The position numbers and the translations under genes are program-made. A stretch of DNA of 64,000 nucleotides from Kalaharituber pfeilii. Taxonomy: Eukaryota; Ascomycota; Pezizomycetes; Pezizales; Pezizaceae. Below, piece after piece: positions 21,140 to 33,768 of this stretch (position 1 is the stretch's first letter; each line of letters starts with the position of its first letter). The notes under the pieces are model-generated. The model did not search any database, was not told where the DNA came from, and was given only the letters and a program-made list of their open reading frames with translations. The stretch covers positions 1,240,001-1,304,000 of the forward strand of contig WHUZ01000008.1 of NCBI GenBank assembly GCA_015179045.1. Reading direction: 5' to 3'.

Positions 21140-21620
21140 TTGCTGATGTATAAAATACTTATGAAACTTTAATTATATTTCTATAATTTATAACTTAATT
21201 TTTGAACTTTTATTTATGATTGATAGATTTATATTTCTAGAATAATAAGGCTAATTATAAGAATAGTTATAGCTAATTATATAGCTTCTTTATAAAATAG
21301 TATAGCTATATACTAAAGAAAAATTCTAGTAATTAGTTAATTTTACTGTAAAAAAAATATTAAGTTAATCTTATTTTATATTTTTATTATTTTTTCTGTA
21401 GTATTATAAACTTTGTAAAAAGTATTTTATTTATTAAATAAAATTTTAAGTCTTAAATTAATAATTTTATATAAGAATTTTAAGATTTTAGTATTTGTAA
21501 TTTTTCTAAGTAGTTTTATAGTCCTAACTTCTATTCTACAACTAGAATTATAAAGTTTAACCTATTATTTACTATATAAAAAATTCTTATTACTACTCAT
21601 TTCTATCATAAAACTATAGA
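21140..21620. other. AT-rich, TpA-rich block
   Basis: Extremely AT-rich with almost no G or C and no open frames. It lies directly upstream of the LINE end at 21634. This is compatible with an RIP-mutated repeat. Confidence 0.45.
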
Positions 21621-21633
21621 CTTTATAAAAGTT

Positions 21634-22015
21634 GCAGGTCGAACGCTGGCCGGCCTAATAGGCCTGCGAACGTGGGCCTATAGGCTAGGCAAGGCGGACG
21701 GACTAGAGTATAGGTGGTGCGCGGAAGAGGAGGAGATGATGACACGCATATGGAACAGAAGCAGGGAATGGAAAAGGAGATGGCCAGATGGACCGGTGAA
21801 TTTACGTCGACCTTTAGAGCAGGGTGAAGGAGAGGGAGACCCGCTCGCGGACCTGATGAGATGGATGGAACGCTAAGGATGAGACAGGCCACTATTTCCT
21901 CGTGCTGATTTATCAATCATCTCGTTTCTCCTTTCTAACTCATCTCCTATGTACATAACATCGCCATAGCCCCCAGGGCGGCATGCGATTAATGATATAA
22001 AAACAAAAAAAATTA
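21634..22015 (+). mobile_element. 5'-truncated LINE 3' end (family A tail)
   Basis: The plus frame encodes GLRTWAYRLGKADG, then YRWCAEEEE, then RSREWKRRWPDGP and DPLADLMRWMER before a stop at about 21875. This is the conserved C-terminus following RNase H. A short 3' UTR ends with CGCCATAGCCCCCAGGGCGG then CATGCGATTAATGATA and an A-rich tail. This copy joins the ORF end and the family A tail in one transcript unit and so identifies the source of the family A stubs. The first knuckle Cys reads Tyr (Y-R-W-C). Confidence 0.7.
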
Positions 22016-22840
22016 AAAAAACGTAGGAGGTTTTTATATATTGCGTCTAATAGCTAAGAAATATATTTCAATATATTACAATTCTATCATAGAAGTAGAA
22101 TTTTATACTATTCTATTATTCTATACTCATTATACTATTATTAATACAAGTTGTAAGTTGATTAGATTATTTGTTACTGAAATATCTCAACTTTCTTTCT
22201 CTTTTAAGCCTATCACTGATAGTGCTTAGATTATAATTTTTAGAACTTTTACTTAGTGATTTTTACTTATATTTGACTACTGAAGAGGATAAATAAGTAA
22301 CAGTAAAGGTACAGGTTCTTACTAGTACTATATCTATATACAGACCTTGTACATAGTCTCTTTAACTATATATTTATATAAAAGTTTATACTAGTAGTAA
22401 GTATCCTCAGATCAAGCAGAAGCTACTTACTCTCAGAATAAAGTGGAAGCACGATCAGTCTGGCATAGCCACGGGCAGCACATGATACGATACTTTGTTT
22501 TTGGGGTTTTCTCCTTTGTTTCCACCCACCTTACTAGCGGGGCTCGTGGGTACCGACAATTCTTTATTTCTCTTTCCATTTATTTCTTTTGTATCTAAAT
22601 CGCCATAGCCCTTAGGGCAGCATGCGATTAATGATATATAAAAAGAGAAAAAATCAATCTGGTAAGCCTACTAGTATCTTTGGGCAATTTCATAGTCCAC
22701 TCAGACTCAGACTAGGACTAGGCTAAGACCAGGTAATTATAAGTGGAGCAAGTAGTCAGTATATATATAGGCAGAAATTGCCTGTCCCGAGAGGGTTTGC
22801 ATTTGGTACTTGACAAAGTTGCTAACTTATGCCTTGAGGG
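22016..22840. other. AT-rich block and a second family A tail (about 22599-22654)
   Basis: Bases 22016-22445 are AT/TA-rich and non-coding. CGCCATAGCCCTTAGGGCAG then CATGCGATTAATGATATA at about 22601-22640, followed by A-rich sequence, is a plus-strand family A tail. About 150 bases upstream of it are UTR-like, without coding. Confidence 0.5.
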
Positions 22841-24289
22841 TGCATTCCAGCTGGCGGAATTGGTAGCACTACTGTGTTAACTTATGTACAATCTGGTGTC
22901 TCGAGTCTGTATCTTGCAGATTCAGAAGACAAGAACGAAGTTCTTACAGATTTAGTAGAGAAGTGTCGAACAGTAGCAACCAACCTGAACTTCAACGTTG
23001 AGTTTGGAGAGTTGAACATAACCAAGGAGGAAGATGTAAATGGCATTATGAATTGTGTCAAGGAGACCTTTGGAAGAGTTGACTATGCGGCAAACATCGC
23101 AGGAGTGAGCATATTCAATTGCATTTCTGCTTATAAAGGTGTCTTAATCTGTCACTAACATACTGTGACAAAATTCATAGATTTCAGAGACTGCGTCATG
23201 CAGCATAGCTGATTGCACAACTGAGGTCTTTGACAATGTAATAGATGTCAACATTCGTGGAGCATTCTTCTGCCTGAGGGCTGAAATCAATGTTATGCGT
23301 ACTCAGGAACCACTTGAGCCGCCTGCCAAAGGGCGGTCTATTGAGACAGGGTCCATTATCAATATGGCTTCAATTGCTGCCCAGCTTATACGACAACAAA
23401 GCATGCTATTTTCGGATTGACAAGATATGCTGGTGAGTACCTAATATGTATACGTAGAATGGAACTAATTCAGATGATCGCAGCCTCTTCCATGCCGCTG
23501 ATGGCATCCGAGTTAATGCTTTTTTTTTTTCAGAAAACAAATGTCCCCTCTGAGCCCTCCTGTAGAAACTGTGTCAAGGAGATAAGATTGTTTCAAGGAA
23601 GTAGCATTTGTCCCTATTGCCCTGCCCAGTCTATCATCGCCGTTAGCGGGTCTTCTTCTGCCTCGCCCCTCGGAGGTGTGCGCAGCGCTTCCCGCCCTCC
23701 GGGCCATTTCTCCTTCCATAACCCGGTATCTGTCCAAAATTGGTGGGTGGTCTCCTCCTCGCGTCCGCACCATCTGCACTCCGGACCGTCCGTCCTTGCG
23801 ACCTTGTATTGCCAAGACCTTAGGCCTTTCCCCCCTAGTATGCCTGCCAGGGTTTCCACTCGGTGTCCCAGCCTTTGTAGCGGGCGGTAGCTGAGATTCA
23901 GCCTGTTTCTCTCCTCCGCCCTCCGTGCCTTGGCTTGTTGTCGAATGGCGGCTTCGGTAACCACCTCGTCCTGGTATTGCATCGCGGCTCCTATCTTGGC
24001 CGCCTTATCCGCTTCTTCGTTGCCTTCTACCCCTTTGTGGCCTTTGACCCACATTATGGCTACATCCAAGTCAGTTAATGATTTATCACCTGGCTTTATT
24101 GACACGCCACTGACAAGGCGTCTGCCAGAGCAGTATATTGCTGGCCTTATTGACTCTGCAGCCCAGAAGCGGCTGGGAACAACTGAAGAAGTCACTGATA
24201 TGATTATGTTCCTGAGCGGCCCTGGGGCTAGCTTTGTGACCGAAAAGGACTGGACTGCTGATGGAGAAATGTTGAACTCGAAGATATAA
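22841..24289 (+). pseudogene. Short-chain dehydrogenase/reductase pseudogene split by a LINE insertion
   Basis: Frames in order give GGIGSTTVLTYVQSG (part of the nucleotide-binding glycine motif), DYAANIAG (NxAG element), an intron (about 23106-23181), DVNIRGAFFCL, SIINMASIAA (catalytic Ser region), AYTTTKHAIFGLTRYAG (YxxxK), HAADGIRVN and SPGFIDTPL, ending MLNSKI at 24289. The N-terminus before the glycine motif is missing. The Ser-to-Tyr spacing is about ten residues short and needs a frame change at about 23380, which suggests a deletion. A LINE fragment with an 8-base duplication interrupts the gene after RVN. Family role: NAD(P)-dependent oxidation or reduction of small alcohols and ketones. 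It is not functional as written. Confidence 0.75.
23519..24072 (-). mobile_element. 5'-truncated LINE inserted in the SDR gene, 8-base duplication
   Basis: The duplication AGTTAATG is at 23511-23518 and 24073-24080. On the minus strand the insert begins inside the RNase H domain (MWVKGHKGVEGNEEADKAAK), continues through LGGKGLRSWQYKVARTDGPE and the CRWCGREEETTH knuckle to AMIDWAGQ and a stop, then a short 3' UTR and 10 A. Its 3' UTR lacks the family A hairpin, so it is a different LINE subfamily from those at 21634 and 27056. The frame is intact, suggesting a fairly recent insertion that escaped heavy RIP. Confidence 0.85.
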
Positions 24290-25639
<1,350 letters not shown>

Positions 25640-26848
25640 CCACAGTCCTATCTACATACAATTTATAGACCACCTTCACCTTCCAACTGATCCTATACAT
25701 CCACAACTCGCTTCTTAAATGTACCTCGCTTCCTGATCCTATGCATGTATCATCATATGGCCTTACCGATAAGTACCGCTCCGGGCCGCGTTTGGCCTTA
25801 TTCTTTCCATCGGTACCGTGGTTACCACCACGCTGGGTGTTTTTATACACGGAAGTTCTCCTGGCTTCTTTTTGGCACGCACAAACAATATGTGGCAATG
25901 TACACGAAGCATTCTCACCCGGGCCTTATCCTGAGGAATTAACCTATGTCTTAACATCAGCGCCACTGAGAACAGACGACATTTGTCTCAAGATTTGCCA
26001 AGCGTAAAGCATAATCACTGCTGTCTCGTCGTTCCCGGATCGATCGCTGCAGAGGTTTTGCCGCGTCATTATCGTTACCCTGAATACTCCTCGCCAGCGC
26101 CTTCTGCTTTAGGCATCTGGACGATGCTACAACCGCACCTGTCAGCTGGCCACAGGCATATAATCCTCAATGATTAAGCAATACTACATTTGATTGTTCC
26201 ATGAGGTGCTTGTTTACCATTCATTGTACTATTTTTAGCTTGCGGTAAAAATGAACCCTTCGTTTACCCATCACCACTTCCTATCCCGGAGCCATCGTCG
26301 TCGGTTTTCAAAACGGCGAGTGAGAAACAGAAAAAAGACCAAACTGATGGTCGGGCAGTTGTGGTGCATGGCATAGCAGTGACGAAGAAACTTGGGAAAG
26401 TAAGAGATTAGATGGAAAGGGTGAACTATGGATGGGGAAGATTGTTGCGGCAAGATGGTTGGTGAGAAAAGAAATGAGGGAAGAAAAGAAGACTAGCTCA
26501 ATTGTTATCTACCTAGAGGGGAAGATAGAATCAGATAGTCAAACACCAGTGAAGGTAAGGTTATCAGGCAAGTGGCACCACTCATGCCTGTATGACTGGG
26601 ATAGAACTATGAAGGTGGACAGAAAGGGGAGAGGGAGGGATGTGGAGGAAATGGACATGACGGATTAATTTTGGGGGGGGATTTTTAGGTATTCATGCTT
26701 GATTGTCCTTTTGGAGGATTGGGCTGTTGCTATGTGTTTCCTCCGTGTCACAGAAAGTCATGTGTTTCCTTTTTGTTTTTATAGGGGATGTTTTTGTAGG
26801 TAGCTGCACAAGTGCCTGTCTCCGGGCCATAAGGACTTCGGTCCAGGG
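25640..26848. other. Gene-free stretch
   Basis: Short open frames (25741-26007, 26432-26668) have biased composition and no recognised family. Nothing else is supported. Confidence 0.35.
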
Positions 26849-26896
26849 ACCCTGCCACGGCGAACAGCTGTAAGCGGGGTTACGTGATAAACAAAG
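26849..26896 (+). mobile_element. Family B 3' tail
   Basis: CCCTGCCACGGCGAACAGC then TGTAAGCGGGGTTACGTGA, followed by TAAACAAAG, matches the family B terminus. The poly(A) is degraded. No clear target duplication. Confidence 0.5.
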
Positions 26897-27052
26897 CTTG
26901 CGGTACAGTGAAGAGGCCGGCCCTACTTAAATTATGTTGATACAAGTATCGTAAATTGAGTGACATCTTGTCCGCCTGCACCACAGCCGCGTGCAGACTG
27001 AGTATAACATATATAAGGAATATATACACATACATGCATGCATAATCTACTG

Positions 27053-27055
<3 letters not shown>

Positions 27056-27094
<39 letters not shown>

Positions 27095-28070
27095 CATTAC
27101 TCGCATGCCGCCCCTGTGGGCTATGGTGAGATTAGGTGCAAAGCAAAATAAGGAAATAACTAAAGCGAACTGATTAGTGCGACCTAACTAAAAAAGGGCG
27201 TCGTTTCAATTCCCGACCCGGTGCGGAAATCCTTCTCTTCCATCAACAGTGGACACAAATATTAGAAAACCCGGAAATGAGAACTAACGTTCTATCCACC
27301 TCATAAGTTAGATAAGGAAAGGAAGCCACCACCCCACCCACCCCAGCATCTCGGCCAGGGAGTCCCTTTGGCCCTCCTTCGCCTTCGGTGGGTCTCTCAC
27401 CGCGTCTGCCCCCCCTGGCCACCTCCGTCTCCATACTCTGCATCTTTTCCAGATGTGATCCGCAGCCTCTTCGCCCTCCCTGCACCACCTGCACTCTGGG
27501 CTCTCTTCCTCGCTTATCTTGTGTCTCCAGGCTCTGAGGTGCTTGTCCCCCAGAAGTCCCGCTAACGTGGCGACCTGACCTGTGCTCCGGCGTTCTGTAG
27601 CTTATGCCCAGCCTAGCTCTCTCTCTTTCGGCCTTTGGGCTCTCGTCTCCATTCGCAGCCCTGCCTCTGTCACGGTCTCGTCTTGGTAAGGCAGGAGGGC
27701 GCCAATCTTAGCTGCTGTCAGCCCTCTCATTACCTTCAATGCCTTTACGGCCCTTGATACACCACTGCTACATCCATGCCCCCTGTGCTACTCTTTCTTC
27801 CCAGGCCTCTCTGACCAGCTGGGCTGCTCCTCCAGTGTGATGAAGGCCACTGGGAAGGCCATGTAGATAGTCTTGCCTCTTGGGTCAGTAGCATGGGGAA
27901 TCACCCAAAGGGGGAGCGCTGGGAATGTAGGTTGGGATGGAAGGTTCTTGGAGGGTGGAGGGCTTCTGACTTTCTTTTCGCTGACAGACTTCGGAATATA
28001 TCTTGCTCTGCCTTGTGCCCTCTTCCTCGTGCCATCTGCTTCGTGCCCTCTGCTTCGTATAGTCTGCATC
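27056..28070 (-). mobile_element. 5'-truncated LINE, degenerate (family A tail)
   Basis: A T run from 27056 is the poly(A) on the minus strand, followed by ATCATTACTCGCATGCCGCC then CCTGTGGGCTATGG. Further in, minus frames give ECRWCREGEEAADHIWKRC, RRRWPGGADAVRD and, near 27740, RKGIEGNERADSS, which is the end of RNase H (family consensus KGHxGxxGNExAD). Frameshifts and stops break the ORF. Sequence to about 28070 is still of the same character but without a recognised reverse-transcriptase motif. The 5' boundary is uncertain. Confidence 0.65.
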
Positions 28071-28689
28071 GTGCCCTCCTCCTACTCCTTTGCATACGAC
28101 GATAACCAAGCGGCTTAGTGCCAGCCTTACATCCAGGCCGTTCAATCGATTCAGGGGTAGGATGGCTGGTTACGAGGCTATTCAGGGGCCACCTCCGGGT
28201 TACTTGGACACGGATTCAATATGAACCTTTCTATATCCCCGGATAGCTATCTAGACTTTTCTTATTGAGCAGCGCTTTTTGCAGGTATTCAGGGAAGTAA
28301 TTTTTTTATAGTATAGCTTGACTGTATACTAATTTCTTTTATTAGTACTGCATTGAGACAGACATTCCAACTACCGGTACTGGAGATGATGATTCCTTCA
28401 GTATCTTTCTTCACTCTCCATAGTGCAGTTTAAGTTTTGCTGCATCGTAGATTCCCTGCAGTCAAATCTGATGCCGAAATCGAGTCTTCTGGGATTTGGG
28501 TTACAAAAATGTGGTGCGGCAAAGTTGGATTTGACAGTATGGTGAAGTCTGCATGATGGAAAGCGATACTGGCGCGGCAAAATCTCCCAGTAAGTTCCTA
28601 AACGTTAGAGAATGAGGTATACATAGCAGTTAGAGTACGTTCTGTATGTAGCTACTGTATAATTTAACTCACGCTGCAGCCTGAATGGC

Positions 28690-28990
28690 CTAAATGGCCT
28701 GAATGGTCTGGACCGGCCTGAAACATTCAGGCCGCCTGGACTGGCGCGGGCGGACCTCACGACCGGCCTAGGTTTCTATGGCCCAGGCCGGCCAGGAGGT
28801 TGGGAACACTGCCTCCAGGCGTCGGGCGGCCCTCGGCTATGCTTCTAAGCTTCTGGATGGCTACCTTGGAGTCTGTGACTAGGAGCAGTTCCTCATCTCC
28901 TTCTCTGAGTGCGCTTGCCATGGCTATTAGTTCCGCGTCACCACAGTTGATTAAGGCACTGGGTAAGTATATGTAGCTCCGTCCCAGCTG
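28690..28990 (-). mobile_element. LINE RNase H fragment
   Basis: The minus frame reads DQLGRSYIYLPSALINCGDA then ELIAMASALREGDEELLLVT and DSKVAIQKLRS. This is the central RNase H motif pair (AEL..A...AL and TDSK.AI) of a retrotransposon. The flanking GGCCTGAATGGCCT repeats near 28684-28710 may mark the junction. No poly(A) was found, so this is an internal fragment rather than a 3' end. Confidence 0.6.
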
Positions 28991-29612
28991 GTCATCACAT
29001 GATTTGGGATCAGCTAACGAGCTCTCTAGTATATCCTGAATCGAATCAAGCTTCTGACAAATGTACGCTCGATCTCAAGTCACGCAAATTAAACGAGGTG
29101 AAGTTGGAATAACCTATTAAGTGTGGCTTCTGGAACCTTAATACCCAAGATACGGCGTCCAGGCTGCTGTTTTACCATTTGAAATTCGCGCGCTTTATTG
29201 AGCTACGAGAGGCGAAGAAGCAAATTGTCATCTGAGCCCAACTTTAATAGTACCACGCAGTACCAAAACTAAGTTTATAAGTATATTCCTTTTAGGATAC
29301 TATGCAACAATGTAGCATAAACCTTATTACTCTTGTGATCTTTAATTCACCAAAATCCTTTCAGCTCTCACAAATCTGCTTTGGAATGAGCAAAACTAAT
29401 AAGTACAATTTGAGTTTTTTCCCAGAAGAAAGCTCAGGACGTGCAAGAGAAGATTGTTATATAAATAGCAAGTTCCCTTTTGGTAGCATTCCCATCCTAT
29501 CGAGTCCCAATACCACGCAGATACAAGCCCACAGCCCAGGTTAATACTAGTTCACGAATACTTCTTGGCAACCAATTCTCAGTCTCGAACCAACCAGACA
29601 GATATCTTCAAA
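28991..29612. other. 5' flank of the gene at 29613
   Basis: An 80-codon frame at 29302-29544 with an ATG lies just upstream, but joining it through the short GTTAAT..CTCAG interval (29541-29581) does not keep frame. It may be 5' UTR. Nothing else is seen. Confidence 0.3.
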
Positions 29613-30512
29613 ATGTTCAACTCCTTTATCCAGACTGGCGTAGTCTTCATTGCCTTTCCAGCCTTCGATATGCTTCCTACAGGCACCAACGCGTTCCCAA
29701 CGCAAAGAGGCCTCGCCAAGATCCTAGGTGAATATCCATATCAATATCCTCTGTTCCCCGCAAGAGAGAAGCAATTTCAGGGGCCAGTGAATCCTAAAGA
29801 CAATGTTGTGCCTTCCCTCCAAGGCCAGTTGAACGAAATGATCAACAGTCCCTTCCAAGGCGGCAATGTTCTGAACCAACGCTGGAAGCCGGAAAACCCC
29901 TTCCATGTGGTCAACCCAAAATGCAGGATAATTGACACCGCTGAGTACGCGCGTAATGATACGCTGAAAAGGAGCCACGATGCCAATGCTACGCTTCCAG
30001 AATACGGGCTCAACCCCAACGAGATCCGCTTGCCCACGAGGCCTCATGATATTCAAAACTTCGACGACATTCTTCACTTCTTGTACCGCCGGACTGTTTC
30101 CAATCTCGAAGCCGCAGCTAAAATGTTGTTCGGCAATACACCGTTCAGCAAAAAGACGTTAGATCCTCGGTCAGCTGTTCTAGAGGAGTCCGATTTTAAT
30201 TTTGTTAACCCCAGCCACGAGGGTAATTCTGCATTGGATGTCGACGACCTCAGTATAAACCTACTGGGCACCAATATCGTAAACGCTTCTGCCGAAGAAT
30301 CGACCTTCTATAGTCCACAAACGGAAGATAACCATGGCAACCCTATACTCGCCGTTCTCGCAAACTGTGTTGATGTCGAAAACCAGATTGCGTGGCTGGG
30401 CTATGTGGCTCTCTTCTTCTTTGTCTTGGGGTCAATATTTGCATCACTCTCTCCTACTAGATTCCTACGGAAACAGGATTCATATGTTACTTTTATTACT
30501 CAAATTGCTTGA
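29613..30512 (+). CDS. Hypothetical protein with C-terminal membrane segment, 299 residues
   Basis: The first ATG of the open frame is at 29613; the frame opens further upstream only with non-ATG codons. The N-terminus (residues 5-20, FIQTGVVFIAFPAF) is moderately hydrophobic. The middle is polar, Asn/Pro-rich and likely extracytoplasmic (NDTLKRS, NATLPEY). A clear transmembrane helix lies at about 259-279 (IAWLGYVALFFFVLGSIFAS), followed by a short basic tail with SPTRFLRK. No family is recognised. The single-exon structure and good codon coherence over 900 bases support a real gene. It lies between the repeat-rich left half and the genic right half. A C/T-rich run and about 28 T follow the stop. 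Confidence 0.55.
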   Translation: MFNSFIQTGVVFIAFPAFDMLPTGTNAFPTQRGLAKILGEYPYQYPLFPAREKQFQGPVNPKDNVVPSLQGQLNEMINSPFQGGNVLNQRWKPENPFHVVNPKCRIIDTAEYARNDTLKRSHDANATLPEYGLNPNEIRLPTRPHDIQNFDDILHFLYRRTVSNLEAAAKMLFGNTPFSKKTLDPRSAVLEESDFNFVNPSHEGNSALDVDDLSINLLGTNIVNASAEESTFYSPQTEDNHGNPILAVLANCVDVENQIAWLGYVALFFFVLGSIFASLSPTRFLRKQDSYVTFITQIA

Positions 30513-32612
30513 CTATGTAGCGCTTGCATCACTGTCACCGGAGTTTTGCCTTTTTTTCGTGTGTTTGTCTCCCTTTCTCTCTCTTTCTCTCCGCCTCTCT
30601 CTGTCTGAAATTGTTTAGGATAGAAGGTCCTTCTTTGTTTACATTTTTTTTTTTTTTTTTTTTTTTTTCATAACCTGATTTCTTGTTTATTTTCCTTTTT
30701 ACTTCTTTTTTGATGTTGAATGATCTGTTTTTTTTACAATGGAGCATTTTGATATATAATGTTTTGGATATAGAGGTATCCATGTTTATACTATAATTTT
30801 TTATTGGTGCCACTTACCCATCATGCGCATGACATGCTTGCGAATGTGCAGCTGACGTTGTGTTTATTTCACGCACGTGCAATTTCGCCGTGCACAGCCA
30901 TGGAAGGCATCCTTGCTATTACTTTGCAGCACATCATCTCTCAAAGTTGGGTATGAGAACGGCTGTATAAGTGTTGTCGTGACTTCACAAGATCCATAGC
31001 GTGCAGCTTCTCACGAACCATGTAGGAAGTTGCGGGCTGCCTTGCCACATTTGATTCCCCCTCAGCGCAGACACGTGACCAGGGTGGCATTTCTCGGGCA
31101 GCGTGACTGCGAAGAATCATCCAGAAAAGCCCTAAAGCCTCGCCCACTGTAACCCTCCCCTGCACGATTTGTGATTACAAAACCATATTGTGAACCCGCC
31201 TCGCTTCTCCTTTCTCTTCCCGTCCCACTCTTAATATCATCGCTCGACCAGTTCATGCGAGATAGCAACCACCCACCGCAACCGTGACATTAACACTTTC
31301 CATGAACAGCTACATCTCATTATGTTAGGTCACGCCTCTAAAAAAGCCCCGGCGAATCACATAGTTGGCATCAACAATGCCCGCAACAATGAATATCTCG
31401 CTGGAGAACACAACACGCAGTCCAGTGCCTGCGAGCATGCTCTTGGTGATAGGCTACAACATGCCACCTTAAACCTGAAACCAGGGGGGGGGGGGGGGTT
31501 AATCTCGCTTGTGACGTTGATTTTCGTCGCCTACATTCAATCTTGGCTCTAACCTAGCAGGAAAAGCACTCGATTTTGGTGCGTCAAATCACCACCTGAG
31601 AACTTTCTTAGTCATGCATCCCAAGAGGATCGACTTGCAATCGGGCAGCACTATGTTAAACTTACAGAAGCTGAAATCGGATATTGACCCTTCAGCCTTT
31701 CCGAAGGGATATGCGGAGGAAATAGCGGAGCGATAATTTGGAGTCCCTCCCCAAGGATGTGCCTTTCGTGGACCTTCTTGCTGAAGCACTTTCACAAAGT
31801 GGTCATTCGAGCAAAACTCCCGCGTGGAAAGCGGAGTCTTATCACACATATGAGGTGCCGCGTCGATGACCTGAGTATACCATAAAGTACTCTGCCCCGA
31901 AAGCTACTGGACCTACCGTCGGTAGGCCTTTAGAGTCATCGTGAGTCTGAACCTGAATTCTCCACCACCCGCGCACCATCCTCGGCCCTTTTTTTTTAAA
32001 CTCATTACTCGCATGCCGCCCTTCGGGCTATGGCGAGATTAGTTACATATGGAAGTGGAAGGGAAAGATAAGAAAATGAAAAAGAGAAGAGACTCGCGCC
32101 CGTTGCAGCCGCTCCGTGAAAGTTACGAGGACTAGGAAATTAAACAATATAAGAACTGCCCGTTATCGCCCTGCCCCCGGTTATGCCACCACTGACTGGC
32201 ACCAGCCACGCGTCAACCCGCCACCCGTCAGAACCACCTGAGATACTTATGAAAAGAACCAATACCACCCCTTTCGTCAGGCTCCTAGTCTGTAATTATC
32301 AATATTTCGACTCACGGTCATTTACAAGTTGGGCCCCCTACGGTCGACTATTGGCCACCAGCTCCAAATTTTCAGTCACCGCCAAGCAGTGCCCAGACCC
32401 AGTTCCACGAAGCAACATGGAGGATGAAGGGTAACGCGGACCCTGCTTCTCCCTCACAAATTCAGGGTAACTAAACGCCCATTTGTGCAATGTTACACAT
32501 TTGACCGCACAACGCCTGCACCGAGCTAGACGTACCTACCGTACGATAGAATCATATAGTTTAATTCTGCTACAATAATTATACTGTTTGTATGTTATGT
32601 TTTTTATTTTCC
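30513..32612. other. Gene-free stretch with a family A tail (31989-32040, minus)
   Basis: A T run at about 30645-30669 and 13 G near 31486-31498 are present. TTTAAACTCATTACTCGC then ATGCCGCCCTTCGGGCTATGG at 31995-32036 is a minus-strand family A tail, with possible 3' UTR to about 32130. No coding region is supported. Confidence 0.45.
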
Positions 32613-33066
32613 TTTGAATATTAACTCACTGAAGTCTAGAGGAGTCAAAAACAATCTTCTGAGTATTATCCTGTACTAATATGTAGAGGTAGGCTTTTTT
32701 CTTTGTATACTTTTAATATAATTTTCCTTAAAGTTGTATTTGCTACTACGTCAATTGTTTATTAATATAATTTTTGTAAGGAAGTATAAAAGGTAAGAAC
32801 TACAAAAATTATATTAATAAACAATTGACGTAGTAGCAAATACAACTTTAGGGAAAATTATATTAAAAGTATACAGTAAGGAAGTATAAAAGGTAAGAAC
32901 CACAAAAATTATATTAATAAACAATTGACGTAGTAGCAAATACAACTTTAAGGAAAATTATATTAAAAGTATACAAAGAAAAAAGCCTACCTCTACATAT
33001 TAGTATAGGATAATACTCAGAAGATTGTTTTTGACTCCTCTAGACTTCAGTGAGTTAATATTCAAA
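32613..33066. repeat. 454-base palindromic foldback with a duplicated inner arm
   Basis: Bases 32613-32778 are an almost perfect reverse complement of about 32899-33066, starting TTTGAATATTAACTCACTG and ending with its complement. Between them, about 32779-32876 is a direct copy of the inner ~98 bases of the right arm (AAGGAAGTATAAAAGG..AAAAGTATACA), so the left arm can pair with either copy. There is no coding sequence. Confidence 0.85.
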
Positions 33067-33115
33067 TATCTCGCCATGGCCCTCAGGGCGGCATGCGAGC
33101 AATGATAAAAAAAAA
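33067..33115 (+). mobile_element. Family A stub at the edge of the foldback
   Basis: CTCGCCATGGCCCTCAGGGC then GGCATGCGAGCAATGATA and about 9 A follow immediately after the right arm of the palindrome at 33066. Length is about 49 bases. No clear target duplication. Confidence 0.55.
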
Positions 33116-33768
33116 GACTCATATAGAGGCCTCACATGCACAACATTAGCGGGCTCCGTGAAGACAAGATAATGGTAAACTTTGTAAGTTTACCTTGGCA
33201 TGGAAACCTATGATACATAAAGTTACTAACGTATTATAAAATGTTATAACTACATGGAACAACAAATTCCGTTGTGAAAAATGTAGAGAAAAGGACTTGA
33301 CATATCCATAATATACCTCATAGAGACTATGTGAAAGTTTAGCTTCATGTAAAAGCATAGATTGATGGACTCAATTCTGACAGTAACAAGAGAAGAAAAG
33401 AAAAAAATATTGCAAAGTAAGAAAACCCTCCTATTAATCCTCTTGCCAGTTCCGAGCAAATATGTAGTATGAAAAAAAAAAAAAATTGTCACACAAACAG
33501 CTAGGCAACATACGACTATAATAACCACGAAAACGGAAACAAAACAACCATCAGCAGTTGAAAAATTGACAAAAAACAAGCGTTTCAATCATTACCACAT
33601 ACACCAATAAAACCCTAGATTCCATACGCCGTTTCCGCTATTACACAACCTACAATTATCCTATCTAATAATATTCCACTTCCGATCAGTCAGTTCCCTA
33701 TTCTCATATCAAGTTCGAGCTCTATTTACCCTACACCCCTACCCATATGCTGAATCCTCCGTTCGCCA
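33116..33768. other. Gene-free stretch, 3' flank of the 1420-residue gene
   Basis: AT-rich with short A runs and no supported coding. It probably contains the 3' UTR of the minus-strand gene ending at 33769. Confidence 0.35.

Noticed and set aside
29302..29544. Upstream 80-codon frame as a first exon of the gene at 29613
   Set aside because: The only GT..AG join is about 41 bases and does not preserve frame.
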